A DNA stretch of 64,000 nt from Archangium violaceum (GCF_016887565.1 NZ_CP069396.1:7236001-7300000), one strand, 5' to 3'. Shown: positions 49,117-58,066, counted from the first letter of the stretch. Program-made: numbers and translations. The notes: generated by a model from the letters alone, not told the origin.

Positions 49117-50045
49117 CCCGGTCTCTGGAGCTGGAAGCCGATGCGCGGGAAGTGCACCACGACCTCGCCCGCGCGCGGATCCACCCGGCGGATCGCGATC
49201 TCATCCGGGCGCGACAACACGAGCTCGCCTTCCACGGGATCGACGCCGTAGTCCGTCGCCGCGACCGTGACACGCTCGCCGCGCGCGATGCCATGCAGAT
49301 CCAGGAAGGCCTCCCCTTCGGTGGATGCGGGCTTGCTCGAGGCCGCGAGCGCGACGGCCTCGCCGCTCGTCATCTTGTCGAACGTACCGTTCCCCAGGGC
49401 CTGGACACGATCCAGCCAGGCCGTCACGTGGCGGTACGGCTCGAGAATGTCCGAGACCGGGGGCGCGCTCCGCACGAACCAGAGCGAGTGGTAGACGGAG
49501 AAATCCGCGATGCTCGTGGCCTTCCCGAGCAGCCAGGGCCGGCCATCCGCGAGCTGGGCCTCGAACTGCTCGAGGTACAGCCGCAGTGCCCCGGTCGCTT
49601 CCGGGATCGCGATGCTCCGCGCATTGCCGCGAAAGGCCGTGCGGTCGGCCACGAACGCCTTGATGTGCTCCGGCTTCATCCCGGCGAACCGGGTCTGGAG
49701 ACCCGCCGGCTGGAGGGTGTACGGGATCGCCGTCCAGAACAGGGTCGAATCCGCCCACTGCGCCAGCAGATGCGCCGTTCCGGCGGATTCAGCCGGATAC
49801 AGGGTCGGCGTTGGCGCGAGCCGCTCCAGCACGTCCGCGATCAGCGCCGTGTCGCAGTAGATGTCCGCGCCGATCTGCAACAGGGGCGTCTTGCGATAAC
49901 CACCCGTCAGCGCGATCACGTCCGGCTTGGGCATGATCACCGGGATGTGGACCGAGGTCCACCGCAGGCCCTTGAAGCCGAAGATCGCCCGGATCTTCTC
50001 GGAGAAAGGAGAGCTTGGATAGTGATGGAAGACGAGTTGGGACAC
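49113..50045 (-). CDS. Glutathione S-transferase-like protein with C-terminal extension
   Basis: 310 residues from the GTG at 50045 (AGGAGCC six bases upstream). The thioredoxin-fold N-terminal domain has FHHYPSSPFSEKIRAIFGFKG, GYRKTPLLQIGADIYCDTAL and ERLAPTPTLYP. The all-helical GST C-terminal domain includes WLLGKATSIADFSVYHSLWFV. About 80 residues then extend past the normal GST end, forming a beta-rich piece (GERVTVAATDYGVDPVEGEL, IAIRRVDPRAGEVVVHFPRIG). That extra domain is unusual. The stop codon overlaps the start of the zincin-like gene, so the two products are made together. The gene is divergent from the histidine kinase gene. Confidence 0.88.
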   Translation of the reverse strand: MSQLVFHHYPSSPFSEKIRAIFGFKGLRWTSVHIPVIMPKPDVIALTGGYRKTPLLQIGADIYCDTALIADVLERLAPTPTLYPAESAGTAHLLAQWADSTLFWTAIPYTLQPAGLQTRFAGMKPEHIKAFVADRTAFRGNARSIAIPEATGALRLYLEQFEAQLADGRPWLLGKATSIADFSVYHSLWFVRSAPPVSDILEPYRHVTAWLDRVQALGNGTFDKMTSGEAVALAASSKPASTEGEAFLDLHGIARGERVTVAATDYGVDPVEGELVLSRPDEIAIRRVDPRAGEVVVHFPRIGFQLQRPG

Positions 50046-50280
50046 GAGGGCTCCTCGGGTTGGCATCTCGAACGAGGAGATATCGCATCGAAGCGCGAAT
50101 GGCGCTCCCCCTCCCTCTCCCACATCATCCAGAGGGGCCTGGCGAGCAATCCCAGGTCAAGCCCGTCTGCTTGGACGAGGGGCCAGCGCTTGCGGACCCG
50201 TGCACACGCCCAAAACTTCCGTTGAAGGACCTCCAATGTCCGTCGGGTCATGGGACTCCCGGGGGAGAGAGGGGCGACCC

Positions 50281-53200
50281 ATGACAGAAGCACAGACCGA
50301 TGCACACTCGTCCGAGGGTCTGTCTGACGATCTGCTGCGGCACCTTCACGGGGCCATCCTCTGGGAAGCGGATGCCGCGACGGTCCGGCTCTCGTTCGTC
50401 AGTGCGTCGGCCGCGGAGATGTTCGGCCATCCCGTCCAGCACTGGGCGGTCGAGGCGGACTTCCTGAAGAAGCACGTCCACTCCAGGGACTGGGGTCGCT
50501 TCCTGGAAACGCTGTACCGGGCGGCCGCCGAGGGCGGCGTGCATACGTGCGAGCACCGGATGCACAGGGCCGATGGCTCGACGCTCTGGGCCCAGACCAC
50601 CATCCAACGCAGCAGGCGCTCGAATGGCGTGCTCCTGGTGGCCGGGCTGACCGTCGACGTCTCCAGGATCAAGGAGCGGGAGCTCGCCCTCGGCGAGACC
50701 GAAGCACATTTCCGGCTGCTCGTCGAAAACCTCCGCGACTACGGCGTGTTCATGCTGTCGGCCGACGGGACCGTGGAGAGCTGGACCCCCGGTGCGCAAC
50801 GCCTCAAGGGTTATCGGGCCGATGAGGTCCTCGGTGCTCCGCTCTCGCGCTTCTTCCCTCCCGAGGAGATCGCGAAAGAGACGCCCCAACGGCTCCTGGA
50901 CAAGGCCGAGTTGGAGCGTGAGGCGGAGTACGTGGGCTGGATGCTCCGCAAAGGCGGCACGCCCTTCTGGGCGAGCTTGACCCTGAGCGCCATCACCGAC
51001 GATCGAGGACGCCTTCGAGGCTTCTCGAACGTGGCGAAGGATCTGACCCAGAGCAAGAAAACCGAGCAGGCGCTGAGAGAGAGCGAAGAGCACTTCCGGC
51101 TGCTCGTCGAGAGTCAGGACTACGGCGTGTTCATGGTGTCTCCCACGGGAGCCGTCGAGACATGGAACCGCGGTGCCCAGCGGCTCGAAGGCTATCGGGC
51201 CCACGAAGTCATCGGGTCCCCGGTCTCCGTGCTCTTTCCTCCCGACGTGGCCGGGAACGGCCTGCCCGAGCGTCTCCTCATGGAGGCCGCGCGGGTGGGA
51301 CGTGCCGAATACGAGGGCTGGCTCGTCCGCAAAGGCGGAGAGGACTTCTGGGGGCTCCTCACGATCAGCGCGGTGGAGGATGAAGGTGGCCGCCTCCGGG
51401 GCTTCTCCATTCTCGCGAGGGATGTCACCCAGCGAAAGCGAACGGAGCAGGAGCTCCGAAGGAGCGAGGAGTACTTCCGGCTGCTCATCGGGAGCGTTCA
51501 GGATTACGGCGTGTTCATGCTGTCCACGCGGGGAACCGTCGAGAGCTGGAATCAAGGTGCGCAGCGGCTCAAGGGTTACCGCGCCCAGGAGATCATCGGC
51601 TCGCCCATCTCACGCTTCTTCCCTCCCGAGGAGATCGAGAAGCACACGCCGGAGCGGCTCGTCGAGCAGGCGCTCTTGAAGGGCAGTGCGACCTATGAAG
51701 GTTGGATGGTGCGAAAGGGCGGTGACCGGTTCTGGGCGCTCGCCACCCTCAGCGCGGTGGAAGACGCGCAGGGCAACCTCCAGGGCATCTCCAACGTCGC
51801 CAAGGATCTGACCGAGCGCAAGAAGACCGAGGACACGCTGCGCGAGAGCGAGGAACAGCTCCGGCTGCTGATCGACAGCCTCCAGGACTACGGCGTCTTC
51901 ATGCTGTCCCCGGACGGGCGTATCGCGAGCTGGAGCCCAGGGGCGGAACGGATGAAGCGGTACAAGGCGGAGGAGATCATCGGGGTGTCGGTGACCCGTT
52001 TCTTCCGCCCCGAGGAGTTGAAGAAGGGGATCCTCGAGAACCTGTTGCGGCGCGCGGAGACGGAGGGGCGCGCCGAATTCGAGGGCTGGATGGTCCGCAA
52101 GGGAGGGAGCACCTTCTGGGCCAGCCTCATCCTGAGCGCGGTGAGGGATCGCGAGGGCCGCCTGCACGGCTTCTCCAACGTGGCCAGGGACCTGACGGAG
52201 CGCATGCGGGCCGAGCAGGCCATGTCCTTCTTGTCCGAGGTCGGCACGGTACTGGCCGGATCGCTCGACTACCACACCACCTTGAACACGGTGGCCCGGC
52301 TGGCGACGCGAGCCCTGGCCCAGACCTGTGTCGTCGAGATGCTCGAGGACAGCCTCCTCCACCCCGTCGCGGTCGCGCATGTCGACCCGGATCTGGAGCA
52401 GCTCGTCCAGAAAGCGATGCGGAGCATCCCCAACGAACCGCAGAAGGGGCATGGAGTCGCGCGCGTCGTTCAGACCGGGCAATCGGAGTTGCTACCGGAC
52501 CTCTCCGACGTAGGCTGGATCGCGGAGGCGCTCGGGCTCGCGGAGCCCACGCTCCTGAGCGACCTCGGAGCGCAGTCGTATCTGTGTGTTCCACTGACGG
52601 CGCGTGGCAAGACATTTGGCGCGATGGTCCTCGTGGCCAATCCTGGCAGGAGCTACGACTCGGAGGATCTCCGTCTGGCCGAGGAGCTCGCCCGCCGCGC
52701 TGCCCTCGCCATCGACAACGCACGGTTGTACGAACAGGCCCAGACCGCCGTTCGCATACGGGAGGAAATCCTGGCGGTCGTGTCGCATGATCTCCGCAAC
52801 CCCCTGACCATCATCCGGACAGGGGCCGCGCAGCTCCTCAGTGATGCACGCGGGGCCGAGCCGCGAGTGAAGACGCCCCGGATCATCGAGAGGATCGGGC
52901 GCGCGGCCGAGCGGATGATCCACATGATCCGGGATCTGCTCGACTTCTCCAGCATCGAGGCGGGGCAGCTCCGGATCGAGGTCGCGGCGCACACCGCGAA
53001 CGGGATCGCGACGGAGAACGTCGAGATGCTGCAAGCCATCGCGGCCGAGAAGGGGGTTCGACTCGAGAAGGATCTCGAACCGTCGAACCTGAAGGTCCGG
53101 TGCGATCGCGACCGCATCATGCAGGTCCTGTCGAACCTGGTCGGCAACGCGATCAAGTTCACGGGTGAGGGCGGCTCCGTCGTGGTGCGGACCCGAGGCG

Positions 53201-53433
53201 AAGACGATCGGGTCGTCTTCAGCGTCAGCGACACGGGCCCCGGCATCGCCGAAAAGGACCGGGCGCATATCTTCGACCGTTATTGGCAGGCGAACAGGAG
53301 TGCCCGAGACAGCTTCGGGCTCGGCCTCGCCATCACCAAGGCGCTCATCGAGTCCCATGGAGGGAAGATCTGGATCGACAGCACGGAGGGACAGGGCACC
53401 ACGTTCTTCTTCACGCTACCGCGCGACGGATGA
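50281..53433 (+). CDS. Soluble PAS/GAF sensor histidine kinase
   Basis: 1050 residues from the ATG at 50281; an ATG at 50236 with AAGGA is also plausible. There are no transmembrane segments. Order: one diverged PAS (about 10-125), four tandem PAS copies (about 137-650), GAF (about 650-815), HisKA with the phospho-acceptor His836 (AVVSHDLRNPLTII), and HATPase (NLVGNAIKFT, DTGPGIAEKD, FGLGLAITK). There is no receiver domain. The PAS copies each contain DYGVFMLS, W..GA.R..GY.A.EV/I, FF.PEE, WM.RKGG..FWA and GFSNVA.DLT. The output response regulator is not encoded adjacently, so it is an orphan kinase. Signal unknown; redox or small-molecule sensing is typical. Confidence 0.93.
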   Translation: MTEAQTDAHSSEGLSDDLLRHLHGAILWEADAATVRLSFVSASAAEMFGHPVQHWAVEADFLKKHVHSRDWGRFLETLYRAAAEGGVHTCEHRMHRADGSTLWAQTTIQRSRRSNGVLLVAGLTVDVSRIKERELALGETEAHFRLLVENLRDYGVFMLSADGTVESWTPGAQRLKGYRADEVLGAPLSRFFPPEEIAKETPQRLLDKAELEREAEYVGWMLRKGGTPFWASLTLSAITDDRGRLRGFSNVAKDLTQSKKTEQALRESEEHFRLLVESQDYGVFMVSPTGAVETWNRGAQRLEGYRAHEVIGSPVSVLFPPDVAGNGLPERLLMEAARVGRAEYEGWLVRKGGEDFWGLLTISAVEDEGGRLRGFSILARDVTQRKRTEQELRRSEEYFRLLIGSVQDYGVFMLSTRGTVESWNQGAQRLKGYRAQEIIGSPISRFFPPEEIEKHTPERLVEQALLKGSATYEGWMVRKGGDRFWALATLSAVEDAQGNLQGISNVAKDLTERKKTEDTLRESEEQLRLLIDSLQDYGVFMLSPDGRIASWSPGAERMKRYKAEEIIGVSVTRFFRPEELKKGILENLLRRAETEGRAEFEGWMVRKGGSTFWASLILSAVRDREGRLHGFSNVARDLTERMRAEQAMSFLSEVGTVLAGSLDYHTTLNTVARLATRALAQTCVVEMLEDSLLHPVAVAHVDPDLEQLVQKAMRSIPNEPQKGHGVARVVQTGQSELLPDLSDVGWIAEALGLAEPTLLSDLGAQSYLCVPLTARGKTFGAMVLVANPGRSYDSEDLRLAEELARRAALAIDNARLYEQAQTAVRIREEILAVVSHDLRNPLTIIRTGAAQLLSDARGAEPRVKTPRIIERIGRAAERMIHMIRDLLDFSSIEAGQLRIEVAAHTANGIATENVEMLQAIAAEKGVRLEKDLEPSNLKVRCDRDRIMQVLSNLVGNAIKFTGEGGSVVVRTRGEDDRVVFSVSDTGPGIAEKDRAHIFDRYWQANRSARDSFGLGLAITKALIESHGGKIWIDSTEGQGTTFFFTLPRDG
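50695..52220 (+). repeat. Four tandem PAS-domain repeats
   Basis: Repeat units of about 383 bases begin near 50695, 51085, 51466 and 51850 within the histidine kinase gene, each opening with a FRLL (or LRLL) helix and closing with DLT(Q/E). They are much more alike than ordinary PAS domains, so recent internal duplication is likely. Confidence 0.85.
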
Positions 53434-53466
53434 GGTGGTGCCACGGCTTCAGCTGTATCCAGCCCC

Positions 53467-53478
53467 CTGAGCGCTCAG
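53467..53478. terminator. Short palindrome between convergent genes
   Basis: CTGAGCGCTCAG is a perfect 12-base palindrome in the 41-base gap between the histidine kinase and the leftward barrel gene, overlapping the latter's stop codon. It has no loop and no T-run, so any terminator role is weak. Confidence 0.25.
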
Positions 53479-54071
53479 AAGGTGTACTTCACGCGGGGGA
53501 AGAGGGCGAACGTGGAGATGTTGGGCCCGATGATGTAGCGGGCCATGAAGTCCGCCCCCACCGAGAAATGGTCCATCGGCGTCGCGTACTCGATGCCAAT
53601 GCCCAGTCCCGCGTTCGGGGCGGTCATCGACTGCCCCGGGTCCCCACTGCCCACCGGCGCCGGATCCATCCGCGTGAGGCCCGCGGCCACCTTCGGCATC
53701 AGGTAGAGGCGCTCGGCCAGCGGCACCATGTACGCCGCCGTCACGTCGCCGAACGACACCGTGAAGTTGTCGGACATGCTGCACACGTCCGAGTCCGGCA
53801 GGTACCCGGCGAAGCAGTTCGCCGCCGACGCGCCCAGGCCGAAGTGCACCCCCAACGACACCTTGTCCGTCAGGTCGTACCCCACGCCGAGCTGCAGGTA
53901 CGTCTGCGCGTTCGAGTAGATGTTCTCGCCACCCAGCGTGAAGAACGTCCCGATGTCGGCCTCGGTGAAGAAGCCGCGGCGAACCTCGAGCGGGACACCC
54001 TCGGGCGGCGTGGCCGCGAGGACAGGGGTGGGCAGCAGCGCGAGCACGGCGACCAGCAGCGGCTTCCTCAT
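53475..54071 (-). CDS. Outer-membrane beta-barrel protein, NfsH/GltH-like position
   Basis: 198 residues. The signal peptide is PLLVAVLALLPTPVLAA. The mature protein is a series of amphipathic strands (YLQLGVGYDLTDKVSLGVHFGLG, FTVSFGDVTAAYMVPLAERLYL, GLGIGIEYATPMDHFSVGADFM) ending FPRVKYTF, with the C-terminal Phe of an outer-membrane barrel. It is the last gene of the leftward Nfs/Glt-type cluster, at the place of NfsH/GltH. A hairpin with a T-run separates it from the FHA gene upstream, so its expression may be lower. No strong Shine-Dalgarno is seen. Confidence 0.78.
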   Translation of the reverse strand: MRKPLLVAVLALLPTPVLAATPPEGVPLEVRRGFFTEADIGTFFTLGGENIYSNAQTYLQLGVGYDLTDKVSLGVHFGLGASAANCFAGYLPDSDVCSMSDNFTVSFGDVTAAYMVPLAERLYLMPKVAAGLTRMDPAPVGSGDPGQSMTAPNAGLGIGIEYATPMDHFSVGADFMARYIIGPNISTFALFPRVKYTF

Positions 54072-54093
54072 GGAGACGACCCTCTAAAAAAGA

Positions 54094-54117
54094 CCCTCTC
54101 CCCATCAGGGGAGAGGG
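54094..54117 (-). terminator. Hairpin with T-run between FHA gene and barrel gene
   Basis: CCCTCTCCCC and GGGGAGAGGG form a perfect 10-bp stem with an ATCA loop. Read on the minus strand it is followed within two bases by six Ts. It shares its core with the REP-like elements at 32194-32273. It lies only 22 bases upstream of the barrel gene's ATG, so it may act as a partial terminator inside the operon. Confidence 0.65.
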
Positions 54118-54154
54118 GTTCCACACGTTGAGAACTTCCTTGGGACGCGAGCGA

Positions 54155-56059
54155 CTACTCGTTACCCGCCGGCGAGAAGAGCCAGGGGTACGTCACCGCC
54201 ACCACGCCACCGCCCTTGGGCTCGGGGAACTTCCAGCGGCGGATACGCGAGAGCATGCAGCTCTCCGCCGTGGAGTTGTTCAGCGTGGTCTCCGTCACGT
54301 TCGCCTCCGACACACCACCCGCCGGGTCGATCGTGAAGGCCACCGCCACCTTGCCGGCGAGGCTCGGGTTCTTGTTCAGCTCGGTCTCGTAGCAGTACTT
54401 GATCTCGTTCTGGTGGCTCCGGATGATCTTGGCGATCACATCCTTGTCCAGACCGCCGATGACGGTGGTCTTTCCGGGGACGATCTTGGTGATCGACTTG
54501 CCGCGGCCCGTCAGGTCGATGCCGCCGCCGTCACCCGCGCCGCGACCATTGCCCTTGGTGCCCAGGCCACCCAGGCCCAGCGCCGTACCGCCGCCGCCCG
54601 TGCCCTGGCCACGCGAGCCGAGCCCGCCCACGCCCTGCGCGTCACCCAGGCCCGCGCCGCTCTTGAGGCCACCCAGGGCGTTGTTGATGCCCGTGCCCAG
54701 GCCGCCCGGACCGAAGACCTCCGACGCCCCACCCTTCAGTCCCTTGAAGGCGCCGAGGAGGCCCACCTTGCCCACCACCTGGCGATCCTTCTCGCGCTTC
54801 GTCTTGTCGACGACGGGCGTGCCCGGCTTGGAGGGATCGGCCTCGGCCTTCTTGGCCTCCTCCTTGCCGAACTTGCCCTCCTCGCCCTTGGCCTTGGCGC
54901 CTTCCTCCGCGCCCTTGGCCTGGAAGCGCTTCACGTCGATGGGCTTCGTCGGCTTGACCAGCAGCTTCGCCACCCGCTGCTGGCTCTGGAAGATGTCGTC
55001 GTCGGACGGCTTCTCGGAGCGCGGCGTGAGCAGGATGGCCGTCAGCAGCGCGCCGGCCGCCACCAGGGTGATGCCGGCGATCTTGAACCAGGTGAAGTCC
55101 GCCTCTTCCAGCGTGTTCACCGCCACGGCCGGCGACGGCTTCACGTAGCGCACCACGAAGGTGAGCGTGCCGAGCGACACCTCCGCCCGATCGTGCAGGC
55201 CGAGCGTGTACGCGTGCTCCCCGCCCGACGCCGTCAGCTTGCCTTCCGCGCGAAGGCTGTCCTTCGTCCGCACGTCCCCGTTGCGCGTGACGATGACGCC
55301 CGCGCTCTGGGGAACATGCAGCTCGTACAGCTCACCGCGAGCCACCGCCAGCACGTGCCGCGCTCCCACCTCGGAGTCGAACACGTGGAAGAAGTTCTTC
55401 TTCGCCTCGCCGATGGTGACCGGCACGGCGTCCCGGAAGTGTTGCACCCCCAGGATCTGATCGCCCCAGAGCAGACACACCTGGAGCACCTTCTCGTCCT
55501 TGGTGGGCTGCGCCTCGGCGGGCAGCGGCTCCTGCATGTGCGGCGCGACCCGGGGCCGGGCCTGCCGGACCTGCTGGGCCTGTTGAGCCGGGAAGACCCG
55601 GGCCCGCGGCCCCGGAGCCGTCCGGTTGCGCAGGCCCGGAGGCACCATGGGCTGAACCGGTTCCGGGGCCCTCGGTACCAGCACCGAGCCCTGCAACGTC
55701 GCTCCGTTCACCTCCGCACCCGCGGGCGGCGGAGGCAGGCCCTCATCTCCGAAGAGCACCTCCACCCGCGAACCACCCACCATCAGCACGTCACCCGACG
55801 CGAGCGTCCTCGGACCCACCACCCGCTGACCGCCCACCTGAGTGCCACTCTCGCTGCCCAGATCGATGGCCGTCACCGAACCGGTGGACTCCACCTTCAA
55901 CATCACGTGAAGGTTCGAGACCCTCGGATCCGGGATCTTCACCGCCGCCTGCGCACCCGACCCCACGATGACGCTCTCGGACTCGGACACCGCTTCCTGC
56001 ACGGTCCCGTCCGGCCCGGTGATACGCAGCGTCAATCCGTTCTTCTTCCCCGCCGCCAT
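54155..56059 (-). CDS. FHA / TM / TonB-C-like envelope protein, NfsG/GltG type
   Basis: 634 residues from the ATG at 56059 with GGAGGAGG-type Shine-Dalgarno. Residues about 8-100 are an FHA domain (VIVGSGAQAAVKIPDPRVSNLH, DLGSESGTQVGG). A Pro-rich linker and a second beta domain follow (about 180-310). One membrane helix (WFKIAGITLVAAGALLTAILL) precedes a long Lys/Glu and Gly-rich periplasmic region. The end is an AgmX/PglI-type TonB-C-like domain (IIRSHQNEIKYCYETELNKN, SCMLSRIRRWKFPEP). This domain order is that of GltG/NfsG in myxobacteria, which link cytoplasmic phosphoprotein signals to the envelope complex powered by the AglRQS-type motor. It sits in the cluster at the G position. Confidence 0.85.
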   Translation of the reverse strand: MAAGKKNGLTLRITGPDGTVQEAVSESESVIVGSGAQAAVKIPDPRVSNLHVMLKVESTGSVTAIDLGSESGTQVGGQRVVGPRTLASGDVLMVGGSRVEVLFGDEGLPPPPAGAEVNGATLQGSVLVPRAPEPVQPMVPPGLRNRTAPGPRARVFPAQQAQQVRQARPRVAPHMQEPLPAEAQPTKDEKVLQVCLLWGDQILGVQHFRDAVPVTIGEAKKNFFHVFDSEVGARHVLAVARGELYELHVPQSAGVIVTRNGDVRTKDSLRAEGKLTASGGEHAYTLGLHDRAEVSLGTLTFVVRYVKPSPAVAVNTLEEADFTWFKIAGITLVAAGALLTAILLTPRSEKPSDDDIFQSQQRVAKLLVKPTKPIDVKRFQAKGAEEGAKAKGEEGKFGKEEAKKAEADPSKPGTPVVDKTKREKDRQVVGKVGLLGAFKGLKGGASEVFGPGGLGTGINNALGGLKSGAGLGDAQGVGGLGSRGQGTGGGGTALGLGGLGTKGNGRGAGDGGGIDLTGRGKSITKIVPGKTTVIGGLDKDVIAKIIRSHQNEIKYCYETELNKNPSLAGKVAVAFTIDPAGGVSEANVTETTLNNSTAESCMLSRIRRWKFPEPKGGGVVAVTYPWLFSPAGNE

Positions 56060-56104
56060 AGTGGCTTCCTCCTCCTCCCTTCCGTCCCGTCCCATGCCCG
56101 CCCG

Positions 56105-56389
56105 CTAGAGGTTGTCGACCGACTTCTGCAGCTCGGGGTTGAAGTTGTCCCGGACCCGGATGAGGCTCTGGAAGTCTGTCTTCTTGCGGTTGAGGACGTA
56201 GGAGCCCTCCGGCTTGGTGAGCTCGCCCTCCACCGCCATGTCCGTGAAGTCGATGTTCGTCTTCTTCCGGACGACGACCTTGTCCTCTTCCTGGATGACC
56301 TTCACCTGGGTCTGCGAGTCCTGCTCCTCGGCAACCGCCGTCCCCGCCCACAACGCCACCACCGCCACTGCCGCTGCCAGTCGTCTCAT
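56105..56389 (-). CDS. Small exported protein, NfsF/GltF-like
   Basis: 94 residues: signal peptide (LAAAVAVVALWAGTAVA), then a polar periplasmic part rich in Lys, Glu and Asp (VIQEEDKVVVRKKTNIDFTD) and a short C-terminal helix. AGGAGG precedes the ATG. It has the length and position (between the TPR lipoprotein E and the FHA protein G) of GltF/NfsF. No enzyme motif is present. It probably is a small periplasmic component of the complex. Confidence 0.75.
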   Translation of the reverse strand: MRRLAAAVAVVALWAGTAVAEEQDSQTQVKVIQEEDKVVVRKKTNIDFTDMAVEGELTKPEGSYVLNRKKTDFQSLIRVRDNFNPELQKSVDNL

Positions 56390-56459
56390 GTCAGGCCTCC
56401 TCGTCGGATGGGACAGCGGGTCCCAGGTGAGGTTCCCCCCAGCTCCCTTGCACGCCCTG

Positions 56460-56554
56460 CACCAACGTGCTGGTTGGTGGAATCCCGCGAAATCTCAAAG
56501 GCACGCACCCACCGCTGCCATCGAGGACCCTAAAGAGTGGAAAAATTTTCCCAC
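56460..56554 (-). promoter_or_regulatory. E-F intergenic hairpins
   Basis: The 178-base gap between the E and F genes has CACCAAC...GTTGGTG (56460-56479, 6-base loop) and a near-perfect 18-base palindrome with an A/T core, centred on AAAAATTTT (56537-56554). The A/T core is striking in this GC-rich DNA. It could be a terminator for the upstream genes, or a promoter/operator for F-G-H. Confidence 0.4.
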
Positions 56555-56567
56555 CCGGGTCGGTAGG

Positions 56568-58022
56568 TTATTCGGTCTTCGGAGCCTCGGCCGGAGGCTC
56601 GCCCGCCGGGCTGCCTTCAGCCGTCGAGGGCTCTCCGGCCGGCGCGGGCGTGGACTCCTGAACAGGCGCGGTGTCCTGAGCAGACGTTGAATCCTGAGCG
56701 GGATTCGCCTCCTGAGCGGGCGCGCCCTCCTGCTGCGCCGCCTGATCCGACACCTTGTCCAGCAGCGAACCACTGCCGCCGACGGCCTCCGGATTCGACT
56801 GCTTCTCCTCGGGGGCGGCCGCGGGCTGAGGCTGACCGCTCTTGCGCATGGCCGCGATGCCCTGGAGCTTCGCGTCGATCATCTGCTTGTCCTGCGCGCT
56901 CGTGGTGCCCAGGTCCTTGCAGCGCGCGAGGAAACCCTCGGCCTTGTCCCAACCGGTCTTCTCGACGGCGTAGGCCCAGCCCGCGCCGCACAGGGCCTCG
57001 GGTTGATCCGCGCGCAGCGCGAGCACCTTCTCGAAGGCCTCGCCCGCCTTGAGTCCCTTCTGCGGCTCCCTGCCCTTCTGTCCGTCCAGCGCGTAGGCGT
57101 AATAGAGCCACGCCTCATGAGAGCCGGGCTCCAGCTCGACGGCCTTGGAGAAGGAGCGCTCGGCGCCGGCGTAGTCGCGCCAGGCCAGCGCCAGGGCGCC
57201 GATGTTGAGATGGCCGGGAGCGAAGCGCTCGTCGAGCGACACCGCCTTCTGGAACTGGACGAGCGCGCGGGCCCGATCGTCCAGCTTCAGGTAGATCATC
57301 CCCAGGTTGTTGTAGATGCCGGGGTCCTTCTCATCGAGCTTGCGCGCGTTGGCGAGCACCAGCTCCGCGAGCCGGTACTTCCCCTGGTCGTAATAGACGA
57401 GCGCGAGGTTCTTGTACGCCTCGGCGTCCTCCGGATGGCGAGCGAGCACGCGGCGGGCGGTGGCCTCGGCCTGCTCGTGCTTGCCCGCGAGCCGGTAGGC
57501 CACGGTGAGGTTGTTGAGCAGCGAGGCATCATGCTCGCGGCCCGGCGTCTTCAATCCGCCCTCGTAGAGCTCGATGGCCTCGGTGTACTTCTCCTGGAGC
57601 CGGTAGAGCCGGCCCAGGTTGAGCAGCGTGGGCACGTGACCCGGCTCGAGGAAGCGCACCTTCTCGTAGGCGGCCTGGGCGTCCGCGAGCCGGCCCTGGC
57701 GCTCGGCGATGAAGCCCAGGTTGAACTGGGCATTGAGGCTCTGGGGCGCGAGCTCCAGCACCTGGCGGAAGCCCGCCTCGGCCCTGGCGAAGTCGCCCGC
57801 GTCGAAGGCGGCGACGGCCTCGGCGAAGCGCTCCCGGGCCTGCCTGTCCTTGGCATTGAGAGACTCGGGAGCGGGCGTGGGCGCGGCGGCGGCCGGAGCC
57901 GCTGGAGCCGGAGCCGGAGCCGGGTTGGCGGTGGCCACCGGCGCGGGCTTCACCTGCGAGGTCGTCGCGCACGCGGCGGTGAGGGCCAGCGTGGCTGCGG
58001 CGAGGGTGCGGCGGAACGCCAT
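56568..58022 (-). CDS. TPR lipoprotein, NfsE/GltE (AglT)-like
   Basis: 484 residues from the ATG at 58022 (AGGGAGGACG upstream). The lipobox is LTAAC after RRTLAAATLALTAACA. A Pro/Ala-rich tether leads to about ten TPR-like repeats (for example FAEAVAAFDAGDFARAEAGFRQVLELAP, PGIYNNLGMIYLKLDDRARAL, GHLNIGALALAWRDYAGAERSFSKAVELEPGS). The C-terminal 90 residues are low-complexity Pro/Ala/Ser/Gln. The architecture matches the AglT/GltE lipoprotein of the gliding complex and its paralog NfsE of spore-coat assembly. It is probably anchored in the outer membrane facing the periplasm. Confidence 0.85.
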   Translation of the reverse strand: MAFRRTLAAATLALTAACATTSQVKPAPVATANPAPAPAPAAPAAAAPTPAPESLNAKDRQARERFAEAVAAFDAGDFARAEAGFRQVLELAPQSLNAQFNLGFIAERQGRLADAQAAYEKVRFLEPGHVPTLLNLGRLYRLQEKYTEAIELYEGGLKTPGREHDASLLNNLTVAYRLAGKHEQAEATARRVLARHPEDAEAYKNLALVYYDQGKYRLAELVLANARKLDEKDPGIYNNLGMIYLKLDDRARALVQFQKAVSLDERFAPGHLNIGALALAWRDYAGAERSFSKAVELEPGSHEAWLYYAYALDGQKGREPQKGLKAGEAFEKVLALRADQPEALCGAGWAYAVEKTGWDKAEGFLARCKDLGTTSAQDKQMIDAKLQGIAAMRKSGQPQPAAAPEEKQSNPEAVGGSGSLLDKVSDQAAQQEGAPAQEANPAQDSTSAQDTAPVQESTPAPAGEPSTAEGSPAGEPPAEAPKTE

Positions 58023-58066
58023 GAACGTCCTCCCTGCGGAATCCCTTGGATGCATGTGAGTCACCT

